Origin: Flavobacterium pisciphilum | GTDB lineage: Bacteria > Bacteroidota > Bacteroidia > Flavobacteriales > Flavobacteriaceae | Direction: 5' to 3' | Assembly: GCF_020905345.1 (NCBI RefSeq) | Contig: NZ_JAJJMO010000001.1 | Location: 1,302,001 to 1,366,000, forward strand | Length of the DNA stretch: 64,000 nt | In this document: positions 1-8,340 of the stretch, piece after piece | How positions within the stretch are numbered: position 1 is the stretch's first letter | Layout: each line of letters opens with the position of its first letter | Notes under the pieces: model-generated | Database searches by the model: none | Told to the model about the DNA's origin: nothing | The model's input: the letters and a program-made list of their open reading frames with translations, nothing else | Made by a program: the position numbers and the translations under genes

Positions 1-426
1 AGAGAAATGACAAATGCTTTCGGAGTCCATTCATACTGCGACTCAAGTGACGCGCTGTCTGCAAAAGCAAGAGATGTTCGCAGCCATATCTATGATGCAA
101 TTGGACAGTTCAGCTCAGATACCGATGCCATTATCCATATCGGAATGGAAACCTTCGATGGTCCGGAAGTTGAAAGGAAAAGATTTGAAAAGATGAAAAA
201 TACAATGGAAAAGATTCAACCGGGGCAAAATAGGCTCTGCTGGATTTATTATCATTTTTTCCAGTCATACAGCAGGTCCTATCAGGAATGGTTTTTTGAT
301 GAAACCGTGAGCCCGGCAACCTCATTTACTAATCCTGTTCCGCCAATTAAAAAAACATTTTTGGTCATTAATGAGGATGAAATTACAATAACGGATGCTT
401 CGCATTGGGAAATTGACCTGCCTTGA
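1..426 (+). CDS. Hypothetical protein, probably 5'-truncated by the window edge
   Basis: I do not recognise this family. The frame is open to the first base of the window, so the Met at position 7 may be internal and the gene may start further left. The visible 139 residues look soluble, with no signal peptide or membrane segment. The middle part is rich in charged and aromatic residues (a WIYYHFFQSYSRSY stretch) and the C-terminus is acidic. It ends 26 bp before the convergent end of the relaxase gene. The location suggests ICE accessory function, but nothing in the sequence shows what it does. Confidence 0.6.
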   Translation, partial: REMTNAFGVHSYCDSSDALSAKARDVRSHIYDAIGQFSSDTDAIIHIGMETFDGPEVERKRFEKMKNTMEKIQPGQNRLCWIYYHFFQSYSRSYQEWFFDETVSPATSFTNPVPPIKKTFLVINEDEITITDASHWEIDLP

Positions 427-452
427 TCTGCCATCTTTTTTTCATTTCAGTA

Positions 453-1748
453 CTATTTTGCCTGTCTTCTTTTTTTCTTCAGCTGGCTGACAAACTTTAG
501 TTCTTCCCAGTCAAATTCATGTGCTTCAGGCAGCAGTCCCCCCAGCGCATCAACAATCCCATTATCACGCGGATTAATATAATTGGGATGCAAATCCAGA
601 AAGCCGAACAATTCATGCGGACTGTCAATAGCAGTAGATTGCAAGGTGTTTTGCTGTTTTGCTGACAAATCCTGATCGCTATCTTCGTTTTTCCGGCGCA
701 TCTCGGCATTTCTCCAATACTCATTAAAGGTATTCGCCGAAAATAACGGACCCAGTCCCGAACCGTTCCAGACCGCTTTGGAATTATGGTCAATAAAAGT
801 CATGCCGTAAATACGTCCTTTATCATTGCTTCTAACCACAACGTTGATACCCTGTCCAGCAAGGTATATTTTAAAATCCTTTTCACTGGGTGTTGATTGT
901 ACCGCCTTATTGATCGTTGCTTTAAGGTTCGCTTTTCCTGCACCGCCCTTTAAAGACTTTTTGGATTTCGCAAAATGCAGGTAAAGTCCTGCCAGCCCCG
1001 CATTTTTACCAAATAGCGAAGCTTTCAACGGATATCCCGCCTTATCCCCGTTTTCTGTAAGAGCAATATAGACCAACCCATTACGCTTTGTTCCATGAAG
1101 CTCTCCTTGCACTTTGACTGTCGTAATATTGAACAATGACAGCAGGGCATTGTATTCGCCCAAAGTCTGAAACTTGTAATACTTGGAAAGGTGCCTTACA
1201 ACTGAAGCGATTTGGTTTTTTATATCCCCTTTCAGATGGTCTACAGGATAAAAAAAAATAGGGGTCTGGCGAAGTTCCTTCTCCGTTGCAGGTATCAGTT
1301 CAAAGTTCTTTTCCATTTCCCTACATAGGTTCATGGATCGTCTTTTTTCAAACTTGTCAGATATTTTCCTGCCGTCTTCATCGACGCAAACCGATACGAT
1401 ATGGATATGGGTACGCTCCATATCTGTGTGTTTGAAAACTACAAATGGCTGCCGCCCGTAACCCATTTTTTCCATATATTCTGCTGCCATTTCCCTGAAT
1501 CTGTTATCGTCTACGATATCCTTTGGATCTGGATTGAGTGAAATGTGGATTACAGGTTTTTCCGTATTTCGGTTTGATGCCAGCAAAGTCTGAAACGATC
1601 TGGCCAGTTGGGCCGCGGAATACTGACCGTTTACTGTCTCAATTATTTTACTTGTAAAGACAACAGACGCTTCATCTTTTTGGACTTTGAGCAGGTTATA
1701 TTCCAGCGTACCATACAAATTGCTTCCTCTTCCTATTTTCGCTATCAT
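453..1748 (-). CDS. mobB: MobB-type relaxase (conjugative DNA nickase)
   Basis: Relaxase that would nick oriT and lead the transferred strand during conjugation. The N-terminus begins MIAKIGRGSN, the usual start of Bacteroidetes mobilisation relaxases, so I place the start at 1748; an in-frame ATG at 1790 would add an atypical 14-residue leader. The metal-binding HUH-type motif is visible as HTDMERTHIHIVS about residue 107-119, followed by a DEDGRKI segment typical of MobP/MobB proteins. At about 431 aa it has normal length. In related elements mobA lies directly upstream of mobB; here two plus-strand genes separate them. The coupling protein (MobC/VirD4 type) is not in the window and may lie further left. 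Confidence 0.9.
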   Translation of the reverse strand: MIAKIGRGSNLYGTLEYNLLKVQKDEASVVFTSKIIETVNGQYSAAQLARSFQTLLASNRNTEKPVIHISLNPDPKDIVDDNRFREMAAEYMEKMGYGRQPFVVFKHTDMERTHIHIVSVCVDEDGRKISDKFEKRRSMNLCREMEKNFELIPATEKELRQTPIFFYPVDHLKGDIKNQIASVVRHLSKYYKFQTLGEYNALLSLFNITTVKVQGELHGTKRNGLVYIALTENGDKAGYPLKASLFGKNAGLAGLYLHFAKSKKSLKGGAGKANLKATINKAVQSTPSEKDFKIYLAGQGINVVVRSNDKGRIYGMTFIDHNSKAVWNGSGLGPLFSANTFNEYWRNAEMRRKNEDSDQDLSAKQQNTLQSTAIDSPHELFGFLDLHPNYINPRDNGIVDALGGLLPEAHEFDWEELKFVSQLKKKRRQAK

Positions 1749-2105
1749 TCCATTTCTATTTATAAAGAACCGCTGATGCCGATCCAGCATTTTTAACTGA
1801 ACAATTCAAATAGTGAGATCCCGGCACTTCCGGCGTTATCTCAAATGTAAGCCCAAGGAGTTTCAAGTTTTAACAGTGGTCGCCAATGGCTTCAGTTGTC
1901 TGCGTCTTATACTGAAAAGCATCACTTCATCATAACTATAAACCAGAAAGCCCCAGCGCATACCGTGGATAATCTCCAGCATATTTGCTAATAAAAAACG
2001 ATGTTCATATTTATTTTATTAAAACTTAAAGGATAATCTTATAATTTATTAATATTTTTACCTACCAACTATCCGATTATCTAACATGTCTAATTTTGAA
2101 AAACA
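1749..2105. other. Intergenic region upstream of mobB and of the Hachiman-like pair
   Basis: Divergent 357-bp spacer. A TAATTTTG element (2091-2098), matching the Bacteroidetes -7 consensus TAnnTTTG, lies seven bases before the TTG start at 2106; I see no matching TTTG 19 bp upstream. The half nearer hamA is strongly AT-rich. No RNA gene, repeat or hairpin of note was seen. Confidence 0.4.
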
Positions 2106-2861
2106 TTGAATGCAACTATTAAAAAATTGAAGTGTGGCAATGATTTATGTATTATAGACATTGAAAATATCGATACGGCGCTAAAAACTTCGCTGGATAA
2201 TAAATTCATTAAAATTTGTGAGGGAAATGTAACTGTCGATTTAAACGGAGTCAAGCAGCGCGTTGTAAATTACCTTACGCCAAAGAAAGGCAGGACTTTA
2301 GAAATGGGAGCAATAGCTGAATTTTTTATACACCTGTATTTAAATGAAGAAGGTTTTGAACCACAATTTCTATTTTTTAATCTGGAGGAAAATTCTATTA
2401 AAAAGGGCTTTGACGGTTATTATTTTCATGATAAGGAAGAGTGGATTTTGGAAAGCAAATCCGGTATGAGTACCACCGCAGGAGTTTCACATGGTTCAAA
2501 AGTAAAAGAATCATACAATGACCTAAAGGAGAAATTAGCCGGAAATACCCCGAATAATCCCTGGCGGGAGGCTTATAACCATGCATCTCATATTGATGTG
2601 GGGGCTAATTCAAATGTAAGGGCAAACATCAAAAAATTTACTGTCGAGTTTGACACCAAAGTATATCATAAGATTAACGACTTCAACATAATTCCGGGCT
2701 CGACAATTTTTCTAAACGGCACATGGACCGCAACTGATACTGCCGCATTAGAAACTGAGATTGAGAATACGATTTCAAAATTTGACTTTAAAAAAATCAA
2801 GATTGTCTGCGTGACTAAAAAATCCTTGCAGCTTTTTTGGCAGTACTTGACAAAACCTTAA
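2106..2861 (+). CDS. hamA: HamA-like nuclease (DUF1837), Hachiman-type anti-phage system
   Basis: Predicted DNA-cleaving effector of a two-gene Hachiman-type defence system. The centre reads GFDGYYF followed by WILESKSG, giving D103, E116-x-K118, the arrangement of a PD-(D/E)xK nuclease; HamA/DUF1837 proteins are known to use an E-x-K pair of this kind. Length (251 aa) suits the family. It is followed after 6 bp by a superfamily 2 helicase, the expected HamB partner. The only start consistent with full length is TTG at 2106, because the frame closes at 2097-2099 and the next in-frame ATG is past residue 60. Family assignment is by motif and gene pairing, so a related DUF1837-helicase pair such as AbpAB remains possible. 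Confidence 0.72.
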   Translation: MNATIKKLKCGNDLCIIDIENIDTALKTSLDNKFIKICEGNVTVDLNGVKQRVVNYLTPKKGRTLEMGAIAEFFIHLYLNEEGFEPQFLFFNLEENSIKKGFDGYYFHDKEEWILESKSGMSTTAGVSHGSKVKESYNDLKEKLAGNTPNNPWREAYNHASHIDVGANSNVRANIKKFTVEFDTKVYHKINDFNIIPGSTIFLNGTWTATDTAALETEIENTISKFDFKKIKIVCVTKKSLQLFWQYLTKP

Positions 2862-2867
2862 TTATTT

Positions 2868-5294
2868 ATGAACCAGACAGAAAAAGCAGCACTTACGGAT
2901 ATAAATAAAATTGAATCCTTCAGGACAATAATGGAAAAACTGACCATTGGTACTGAATTGACCCATCAGGAAATTGTATATATTTTAGGCTGCGCTATCA
3001 TATTTCTGAAAAATTACGAACTCGACAACAGGTTAACAAGCTATGCGGAGTTCGCCTACTATATCATACTAAAGTACAGTACCCGCTACAAGGACTACGC
3101 CCCTCTTTATGATTTTTCAGCCAACTTCGGCTATTATCCGGTTGCCAAAGCAATTTTGAACGACGGACTGCTGGAACAGGAATCTCTGGAAGACCACTGC
3201 ATCGGCATTGAACTGGAGCGTTACAGACACGAGGAATATATAGAAACCGTACATCAGTACAACAGTAAGCGAAAGCTGCTTTCCGACAAAACTTTAGAAG
3301 TCAGCTATGTAGCCCCAACTTCATTCGGTAAAAGTTCCGTTATTGTAGATTATATCAAAAAATATGCATCAGTAAAAAGCAGGATCGCCATCATCGTACC
3401 TACCAAGTCACTTCTTATGCAGACCTATAAGATGGTCCGAAATGCAGGTCTTGGTAAAAAAATTATCATTCATGATGAAATGTTCCAGGGCCAGGATTCT
3501 TTTATCGCAGTTTTTACCCAAGAGCGTGCATTACGCCTATTAAGCAAAAATGCCATCTTTTTTAATGTGCTATTTATTGATGAGGCACATAACATTTTAA
3601 AGGATGACCCTCGCAGTATTCTACTTTCACGGCTGCTGGCAAAAAACCGCGTACTAAACCCCGATCAGAATGTGGTCTACCTTTCCCCGCTGATTGAGGA
3701 TGCGCACAGCCTTAAGGTTGCGCAGGAGCAAAGTATCAGCCAGCATAAAATTCCTTTCAACATAAAAGAGCCTGAGATATATGAATTTAACGTGAATGGA
3801 AATGTAACGGTATATAACAGGTTCGTTAATGAACAGTACGGCGTGGGGCATTTTAAAGATATGTTTGCCTACATCAGCGCCACTTCTGCCAAGAAAAATT
3901 TCCTGTATAATTATCGTCCTGTTAGCATAGAACTGGCTGCCAAAGAACTGGCGCGCCACCTTCCGATAATTGACAGCTCGGGGCCCGTGTACGAACTTAT
4001 AAAAATCCTAAAGCAGGAGGTTCATGAAAAATTCTACGCGGTAAACCATCTGCAGCACGGGATTATTTACCTTCACGGCAAGCTACCGGACCTTATCAAA
4101 GAATATCTGGAAAGCAAGTTTAAAGATCTCCCGGAAATTAAATACATCATTGCAAACTCTGTGATCCTGGAAGGAATGAACCTGCCGATCGACAATCTGT
4201 ATATATTGAACACCTATTCACTTGGAGGAAAGGAACTGACAAACCTAATCGGCAGGGTCAATCGTTTAAATACTATTTTTTCATCCGCTTCCAATGACCT
4301 TGCAAAACTGCTTCCAACGGTTCACTTTGTTAACAGTACGCTTTTCAACAGGAAAGACGGAAAGATGGCTGCAAAAATCGGACTGCTTCGCAGCCGTATT
4401 TTCAAGGATGCTGTACACAACCCAACTCTTGATACCTTTAATGTGGCCAAACTGACCAAAAGCGAAAGAGACCGGAAAAAAGATCATTTCGTCCAAGTGC
4501 AGGAGGATGAAACATTCCTTACAAAAACGCCTGAGAACTCTTTTGAAAGCGTTAAGCAGTATCTCATAGAGTCCGGAATTTCTAATTTTTACGATGATCT
4601 TGATACTATTTGCCGAAGGCTCGACCAGCTTCTGGGAATGGTTAGAAGCAGCCCGGGCTGGACACTACTTGACATGATGGGCAAGATCAACTACATATTC
4701 ATAAATAATGCAGATGTCAAAGATGCGGAATTTAAGCGGCTTCAATATCCGCAGGCCCGCAGATACTATGATTATCATATTACAATCAGTCAGAAAAAGG
4801 CGCTCAAGGAAAACGTCAACAGTATGTTTACCTATTTTAAGACACGTATTGCTGAAAGGAATCCCCTGACCTTTTTTGGAAAAACGTACGGCGAAGTCGG
4901 CAGGACCGAAAGCCAGCAAGAAGCAAAACTTTACATTAACCTTGGGACAAAAACGGATGTGGAACTGATTAATTTAGCCATTATCAAACTGAAGATGGAG
5001 GATGATTTTATTAGTTTCAAACTGAACAAATTTATAATCATGTTATATGACTATAAACTTATTTCCGTGGATGACTACAATACCTATATCTACGGTACAA
5101 CGGACCAGACTAAAATCGATCTATCAAAAATAGGCCTTAGTGTCAGTCTGATTTCCAGACTTGAGAATGACAGCCAGTTGCAATATTTATATTTTGACGA
5201 GTACAATAATCTGCGTTCACGTCCAGAATTTGAAGCGTATAAAAACTCAGTTAATGACTTCTACAGATTTGAAATTGAACGCTTTTTAAATTAA
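2868..5294 (+). CDS. hamB: HamB-like DEAH-box helicase, Hachiman-type anti-phage system
   Basis: Superfamily 2 helicase of 808 aa. Walker A is visible as APTSFGKSS (about residues 149-157), motif Ia-like VPTKSLLMQ follows, the DEAH box is FIDEAHN (238-241), and a motif VI-like NLIGRVNRLN lies about residue 462. In Hachiman systems HamB is a DNA helicase that holds HamA inactive until it senses damaged or foreign DNA. The start follows the hamA stop by 6 bp, so the two are almost certainly co-transcribed and translationally coupled. Its 3' end overlaps the convergent mobA stop by 9 bp, showing a very tight fit into the mobilisation locus. The C-terminal 300 residues have no motif I recognise. 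Confidence 0.78.
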   Translation: MNQTEKAALTDINKIESFRTIMEKLTIGTELTHQEIVYILGCAIIFLKNYELDNRLTSYAEFAYYIILKYSTRYKDYAPLYDFSANFGYYPVAKAILNDGLLEQESLEDHCIGIELERYRHEEYIETVHQYNSKRKLLSDKTLEVSYVAPTSFGKSSVIVDYIKKYASVKSRIAIIVPTKSLLMQTYKMVRNAGLGKKIIIHDEMFQGQDSFIAVFTQERALRLLSKNAIFFNVLFIDEAHNILKDDPRSILLSRLLAKNRVLNPDQNVVYLSPLIEDAHSLKVAQEQSISQHKIPFNIKEPEIYEFNVNGNVTVYNRFVNEQYGVGHFKDMFAYISATSAKKNFLYNYRPVSIELAAKELARHLPIIDSSGPVYELIKILKQEVHEKFYAVNHLQHGIIYLHGKLPDLIKEYLESKFKDLPEIKYIIANSVILEGMNLPIDNLYILNTYSLGGKELTNLIGRVNRLNTIFSSASNDLAKLLPTVHFVNSTLFNRKDGKMAAKIGLLRSRIFKDAVHNPTLDTFNVAKLTKSERDRKKDHFVQVQEDETFLTKTPENSFESVKQYLIESGISNFYDDLDTICRRLDQLLGMVRSSPGWTLLDMMGKINYIFINNADVKDAEFKRLQYPQARRYYDYHITISQKKALKENVNSMFTYFKTRIAERNPLTFFGKTYGEVGRTESQQEAKLYINLGTKTDVELINLAIIKLKMEDDFISFKLNKFIIMLYDYKLISVDDYNTYIYGTTDQTKIDLSKIGLSVSLISRLENDSQLQYLYFDEYNNLRSRPEFEAYKNSVNDFYRFEIERFLN

Positions 5295-5729
5295 TTTATC
5301 GTTTTTAAAATGTTTTTCTTCAAATTCCTGTACAATCAGGATAATTTTTTGGCACAATGCGGCAAATTCGGCAGTCTGTTTTTCCAACTTGTACAAGTAC
5401 GCTGCTGCCTTTTTCTCCGAAAAATTACGGTACAAAAGTTTCACAACCTGATTATAATTTACTCCTACTGACCGGAACTGACTATGCAATGTGGTCAGCC
5501 GCATATAAAAATCAACTGTTCCCTTGTCTATTTTCACCGTCTTCACTTCTTTTCCAAATAAAAGGGAGATGATAAATTTTGCCTTATTGTGCATTCCCGA
5601 CGATTCATATAGCGATAACAGCTTCGCATTTTCCTTTTCAGTCAGACGAAAAACATGTCTGTGTATACTGGGATCAATTTTCGGATTCCTGCCCCCTTTG
5701 CCGCCTCTTCTTTTATTTTCTTCTTTCAT
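5286..5729 (-). CDS. mobA: MobA-type mobilisation protein (relaxosome accessory)
   Basis: Small basic protein (147 aa) of the MobA/MobC relaxosome family, expected to bind oriT and help the relaxase. The N-terminus is strongly basic (MKEENKRRGGKGGRNP). It is followed by a ribbon-helix-helix-like segment with HVFRLTEKENAKLLSLYE, then the VNYNQVVKLL motif seen in this family. I start it at the Met at 5729: the longer frame to 5867 would translate the inverted repeats of the candidate oriT and has no protein-like character. The 3' end overlaps hamB tail to tail. The expected downstream partner mobB is 3.5 kb away, beyond the defence insertion. Confidence 0.82.
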   Translation of the reverse strand: MKEENKRRGGKGGRNPKIDPSIHRHVFRLTEKENAKLLSLYESSGMHNKAKFIISLLFGKEVKTVKIDKGTVDFYMRLTTLHSQFRSVGVNYNQVVKLLYRNFSEKKAAAYLYKLEKQTAEFAALCQKIILIVQEFEEKHFKNDKLI

Positions 5730-5793
5730 CTTAAGTCGATTATAACTTCTGCAATAAAACCTGACTTCGGAAGGTTTTTCCAGCCCCCGGAAG

Positions 5794-5890
5794 GGCAAGT
5801 TGTTTTGGGGCACGAACTCAGTTTCGAGTGCCTCAAAACACAACTTGCCGTGTTCTGGCGAACACAAAAATCCGCCCTTCGGGACGGATT
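5794..5890. repeat. Stacked inverted repeats upstream of mobA, candidate oriT
   Basis: Three inverted repeats in a row. The outer one has arms GGCAAGTTGTTTTGGGGCAC (5794-5813) and an imperfect complement at 5828-5849, with a further CGAA/TTCG pairing in the loop. The second is GTGTTC/GAACAC (5850-5855 and 5860-5865). The third is AATCCG/CGGATT around a CCC-TTC-GGG core (5869-5890). The position just upstream of mobA and the repeat architecture match origins of transfer of Bacteroidetes mobilisable elements. The nick site cannot be named from sequence alone. Confidence 0.6.
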
Positions 5891-6377
5891 AAATATAGAG
5901 GGAAAGACAGCCTGACGCTGTCCTCTTTATTGCCAGAAATGTTTATTTGTTTTTGCATAAGTCCGTTACTAATATCACAGTACAAAAGAAAGCACTCTCT
6001 ATCAAAGTACTATAAATCAACAGAATACCAAAAAAAGTCTTTGAACGCCAATTAGTGCCATCTAAAATGAAGCACATATATACCTGCATTTCTTTGTATG
6101 TGCAAAAAGGCGCAGGGATGTAAGTATGTTGGGACGTAATTTATCAATTATGTAAGCAGCTGCACAGGGCCAGATTTACAGATTTGGGTTTGTATTTAAA
6201 TAGAATCACAAATACATACCAATGTATATAACTCGATAAAAATGCATCTACTCTTGTAAATACATAAATACCACATCATGCAAGCATACGGCCAAGTGCA
6301 TAAGTGCACACTGAAAGGTCCACCAAGGTACATACAACTGTGCGCACAGATATAAGTAAATATTAAATACATAAAAA
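5891..6377. promoter_or_regulatory. Regulatory region upstream of the tra operon with AAATACATA repeats
   Basis: Non-coding 487-bp stretch between the candidate oriT and traA. The 9-mer AAATACATA occurs three times (6210-6218, 6258-6266, 6365-6373), the last copy ending just before the traA start. Several short GTGCA/TGCAC-type palindromic words lie between them (about 6275-6330). This could be an operator array for an ICE regulator or a centromere-like site for the ParA-type TraA; the sequence does not decide. Minus-strand frames here lack protein character. Confidence 0.35.
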
Positions 6378-7145
6378 ATGAAAACAGAAAACCAACCCGT
6401 ATTCGTTGCTTTTTCCTCCCAAAAGGGAGGTGTAGGCAAAAGTACATTTACGGCGCTTGCCGCCAGTACCCTTCATTACCGCCTTGGCTACAATGTGGCG
6501 GTATTCGACGCCGACTTCCCGCAGCACAGTCTCATGAAAATGAAAGAACGTGATTTAGCAATGGTCATGGAAAATGAGTTTTTAAAAAAGACTGCTTTCA
6601 GGCAGTTTACAGCTATCAACAAGAAAGCGTATCCGATCTTTCAGCATAAAGCCGAAGGAGTGCTTCAGGCGGCACATGACTTTGTAGATTCTCTATCAGC
6701 TCCTGTTGATTATATCTTTTTTGATCTTCCGGGAACAGTAAACACTACTGGCATTTTGAAAGCCCTGGCGGGTATGCATCACATTTTTACGCCGATCACA
6801 GCGGACCGTGTGGTGATGGAAAGCACCCTTATTTTTACCCAGCTTATGAAGGATGTTATTATGAAAAAAGGGGATACGTCCATAAAAACAATTAACCTGT
6901 TTTGGAATCAGGTAGACGGCCGTGAACGCTCCCCTCTGTACGAGGTCTATAACAAACTTATTGATGAGCTGGGCCTGAGCCTAATGGATTGCCAGATCAT
7001 GAACAGCACACGTTTTCGCAAAGAAAGCGAAGCAGATGCCAGAACTGTTTTTCGTTCCACCCTGATGCCCCCTGATGAGCGGCTGATGAGCACTTGCCGT
7101 CTGGACCAGTTTATGAAAGAATTTTTACAAATCACCCAATTATAG
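6378..7145 (+). CDS. traA: TraA, ParA-family ATPase of the conjugation operon
   Basis: ParA/MinD-type ATPase of 255 aa, first gene of the transfer operon as in CTnDOT-like elements. The deviant Walker A is QKGGVGKST (about residues 15-23), followed by the FDADFPQ motif and YIFFDLPGT (Walker B region, about residue 113). Its role may be positioning or partition of the circular form, or assembly of the transfer machine; this is inferred, as TraA of this family has no settled function. traB begins 4 bp after its stop. Confidence 0.85.
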   Translation: MKTENQPVFVAFSSQKGGVGKSTFTALAASTLHYRLGYNVAVFDADFPQHSLMKMKERDLAMVMENEFLKKTAFRQFTAINKKAYPIFQHKAEGVLQAAHDFVDSLSAPVDYIFFDLPGTVNTTGILKALAGMHHIFTPITADRVVMESTLIFTQLMKDVIMKKGDTSIKTINLFWNQVDGRERSPLYEVYNKLIDELGLSLMDCQIMNSTRFRKESEADARTVFRSTLMPPDERLMSTCRLDQFMKEFLQITQL

Positions 7146-7149
7146 CATC

Positions 7150-7566
7150 ATGGAAAAATACAATAACAAAAAAGCCATTCCTGAAATAAACGAGGAGATG
7201 ATGATGAACTTGATGGTAGAGGGCGTAAAAAAAGAAGGTTTGCAGCTTCCTTCCGAGCAACCTAGAGACGTGATAAAAAAATCCAAGGAAAAAGATTTTC
7301 CAAAAGAGCGCGCCAAAATCAAAAAACCAGCTGAAGAAAATTACGAAAGCCTCTTTTTTAAAAAGTCCGAAACCAATGCCCGTGAAGGAAAAACAGTATA
7401 TATTCGGCCAGATTTTCATGAGAAGCTTACCCGTATTGTGCAGGTTATTGGAGAGGATAAGATCAGCATTTACGCGTATCTGGACAATCTGCTCGAATAT
7501 CATTTTCAGGAGTTCGGTGAGCAGATTATCTCAAGTTTTAATGATAAGTACAAACCTATATTTTAA
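7150..7566 (+). CDS. TraB-like conjugal transfer protein (DUF3408)
   Basis: 138-aa protein with an acidic-basic, probably disordered N-terminal half, and a C-terminal part containing YIRPDFHEKLTRIVQVIG and YAYLDNLLEYHF. The latter resembles the ribbon-helix-helix-like DUF3408 domain of the TraB proteins that follow TraA in Bacteroidetes conjugative transposons. Pairing of a ParA ATPase with a small DNA-binding partner suggests a ParA-ParB-like unit. It starts 4 bp after traA and is followed 2 bp later by the traD-like gene, so it is operonic. Confidence 0.7.
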   Translation: MEKYNNKKAIPEINEEMMMNLMVEGVKKEGLQLPSEQPRDVIKKSKEKDFPKERAKIKKPAEENYESLFFKKSETNAREGKTVYIRPDFHEKLTRIVQVIGEDKISIYAYLDNLLEYHFQEFGEQIISSFNDKYKPIF

Positions 7567-7568
7567 TT

Positions 7569-8201
7569 ATGGAAACGTTGATTTTGATATGCCTTTTGGC
7601 TGTAATGGCCCTACTCCTGCATGATAAAATTAGTATTCAGATACGGAAAAAGGAAAAGCCTGTTCGTGGGAAACCCAATCATAAACTGCCTAATGTTATG
7701 GGACAGCCTAAAACCGTACAACGCCTTTCGACGCCAAAGCATGCAGATGAGCGCCCAAACAGCAACAAGAAACAACAAACCGATAATTTTGATATTGAAA
7801 TCGACAAAGAAGATTTTGATATAGAAATTCCGCAGGAAGAACTGGACGATGTTTTCAGAAATCAGCCCGATTTGGAAGAGGAAGAAGAAGAATGGAACGG
7901 CTATGGAATGTCGGCATGGAATGACGGTTTTGCCCAAGGGGTTACCTTCGAGGAACTAAGCGCTGTGGGGATGCTGCTGATAAAGGACAAGCTGGAGCCA
8001 TCCCAAAAGGAAACAGCCATTGCATTAGTTCAAAAAATACAAGGAACCGAATTATTCAGCCTGCTGGAAAATTCCATGGAAAGTGCTTCCCGAAAAATAG
8101 CAGAGCTGCTGGACGGCAGCCTTTCCTCTGAAAAGGATTCCGGTTCTTCTTATCTGCGGAAAAATGATTTCAATGATTTTGATATTGGGGATTTTGTCTA
8201 A
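7569..8201 (+). CDS. TraD-like conjugal transfer protein
   Basis: 210-aa protein with one N-terminal membrane helix (LILICLLAVMALLL), then a proline/basic linker and a highly acidic middle with repeated NFDIEID/DFDIEIP units and a run of glutamates about residue 100. The C-terminal half (GMSAWNDGFAQGVTFEELS onward) resembles the TraD proteins between traB and traE in Bacteroidetes ICEs. The function is not known; it presumably belongs to the inner-membrane side of the transfer machine. The stop codon lies inside a terminator-like hairpin. Confidence 0.6.
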   Translation: METLILICLLAVMALLLHDKISIQIRKKEKPVRGKPNHKLPNVMGQPKTVQRLSTPKHADERPNSNKKQQTDNFDIEIDKEDFDIEIPQEELDDVFRNQPDLEEEEEEWNGYGMSAWNDGFAQGVTFEELSAVGMLLIKDKLEPSQKETAIALVQKIQGTELFSLLENSMESASRKIAELLDGSLSSEKDSGSSYLRKNDFNDFDIGDFV

Positions 8202-8220
8202 AGGCAAAATCCCCTTTATT
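8187..8220 (+). terminator. Terminator-like hairpin overlapping the traD stop codon
   Basis: GGGGATTTTG (8187-8196) pairs with CAAAATCCCC (8205-8214), and two further base pairs close around a TAAA loop that contains the stop codon of the traD-like gene. The tail CCCCTTTATT has only a short T run. Confidence 0.55.
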
Positions 8221-8308
8221 ATTTAATGATTGATACATTAGGTAGTTTAAGTTTTAAAGGACACAAATACTTAGCTTTTTCGTTGGCGCTCAAATAACAA
8301 ATTTTAAT

Positions 8309-8340
8309 GTCGAAACACTGTCGTTTCGGCGTTTTTTTTT
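8309..8340 (+). terminator. Intrinsic terminator between traD and traE
   Basis: GTCGAAAC (8309-8316) pairs with GTTTCGGC (8323-8330), with one G-T pair and a 6-base loop. It is followed by nine consecutive T residues (8332-8340), a canonical rho-independent terminator. It would separate traABD from traE-Q unless read through or antiterminated. Confidence 0.75.

Noticed and set aside
5730..5867. N-terminal extension of mobA
   Set aside because: It would translate the inverted repeats of the candidate oriT; homologous-looking sequence starts at the Met at 5729.
6196..6447. Minus-strand frame of 83 codons upstream of traA
   Set aside because: It overlaps the traA start and repeat-rich regulatory DNA; composition is dominated by Cys, Tyr and Ile from AT-rich repeats with no protein-like pattern.
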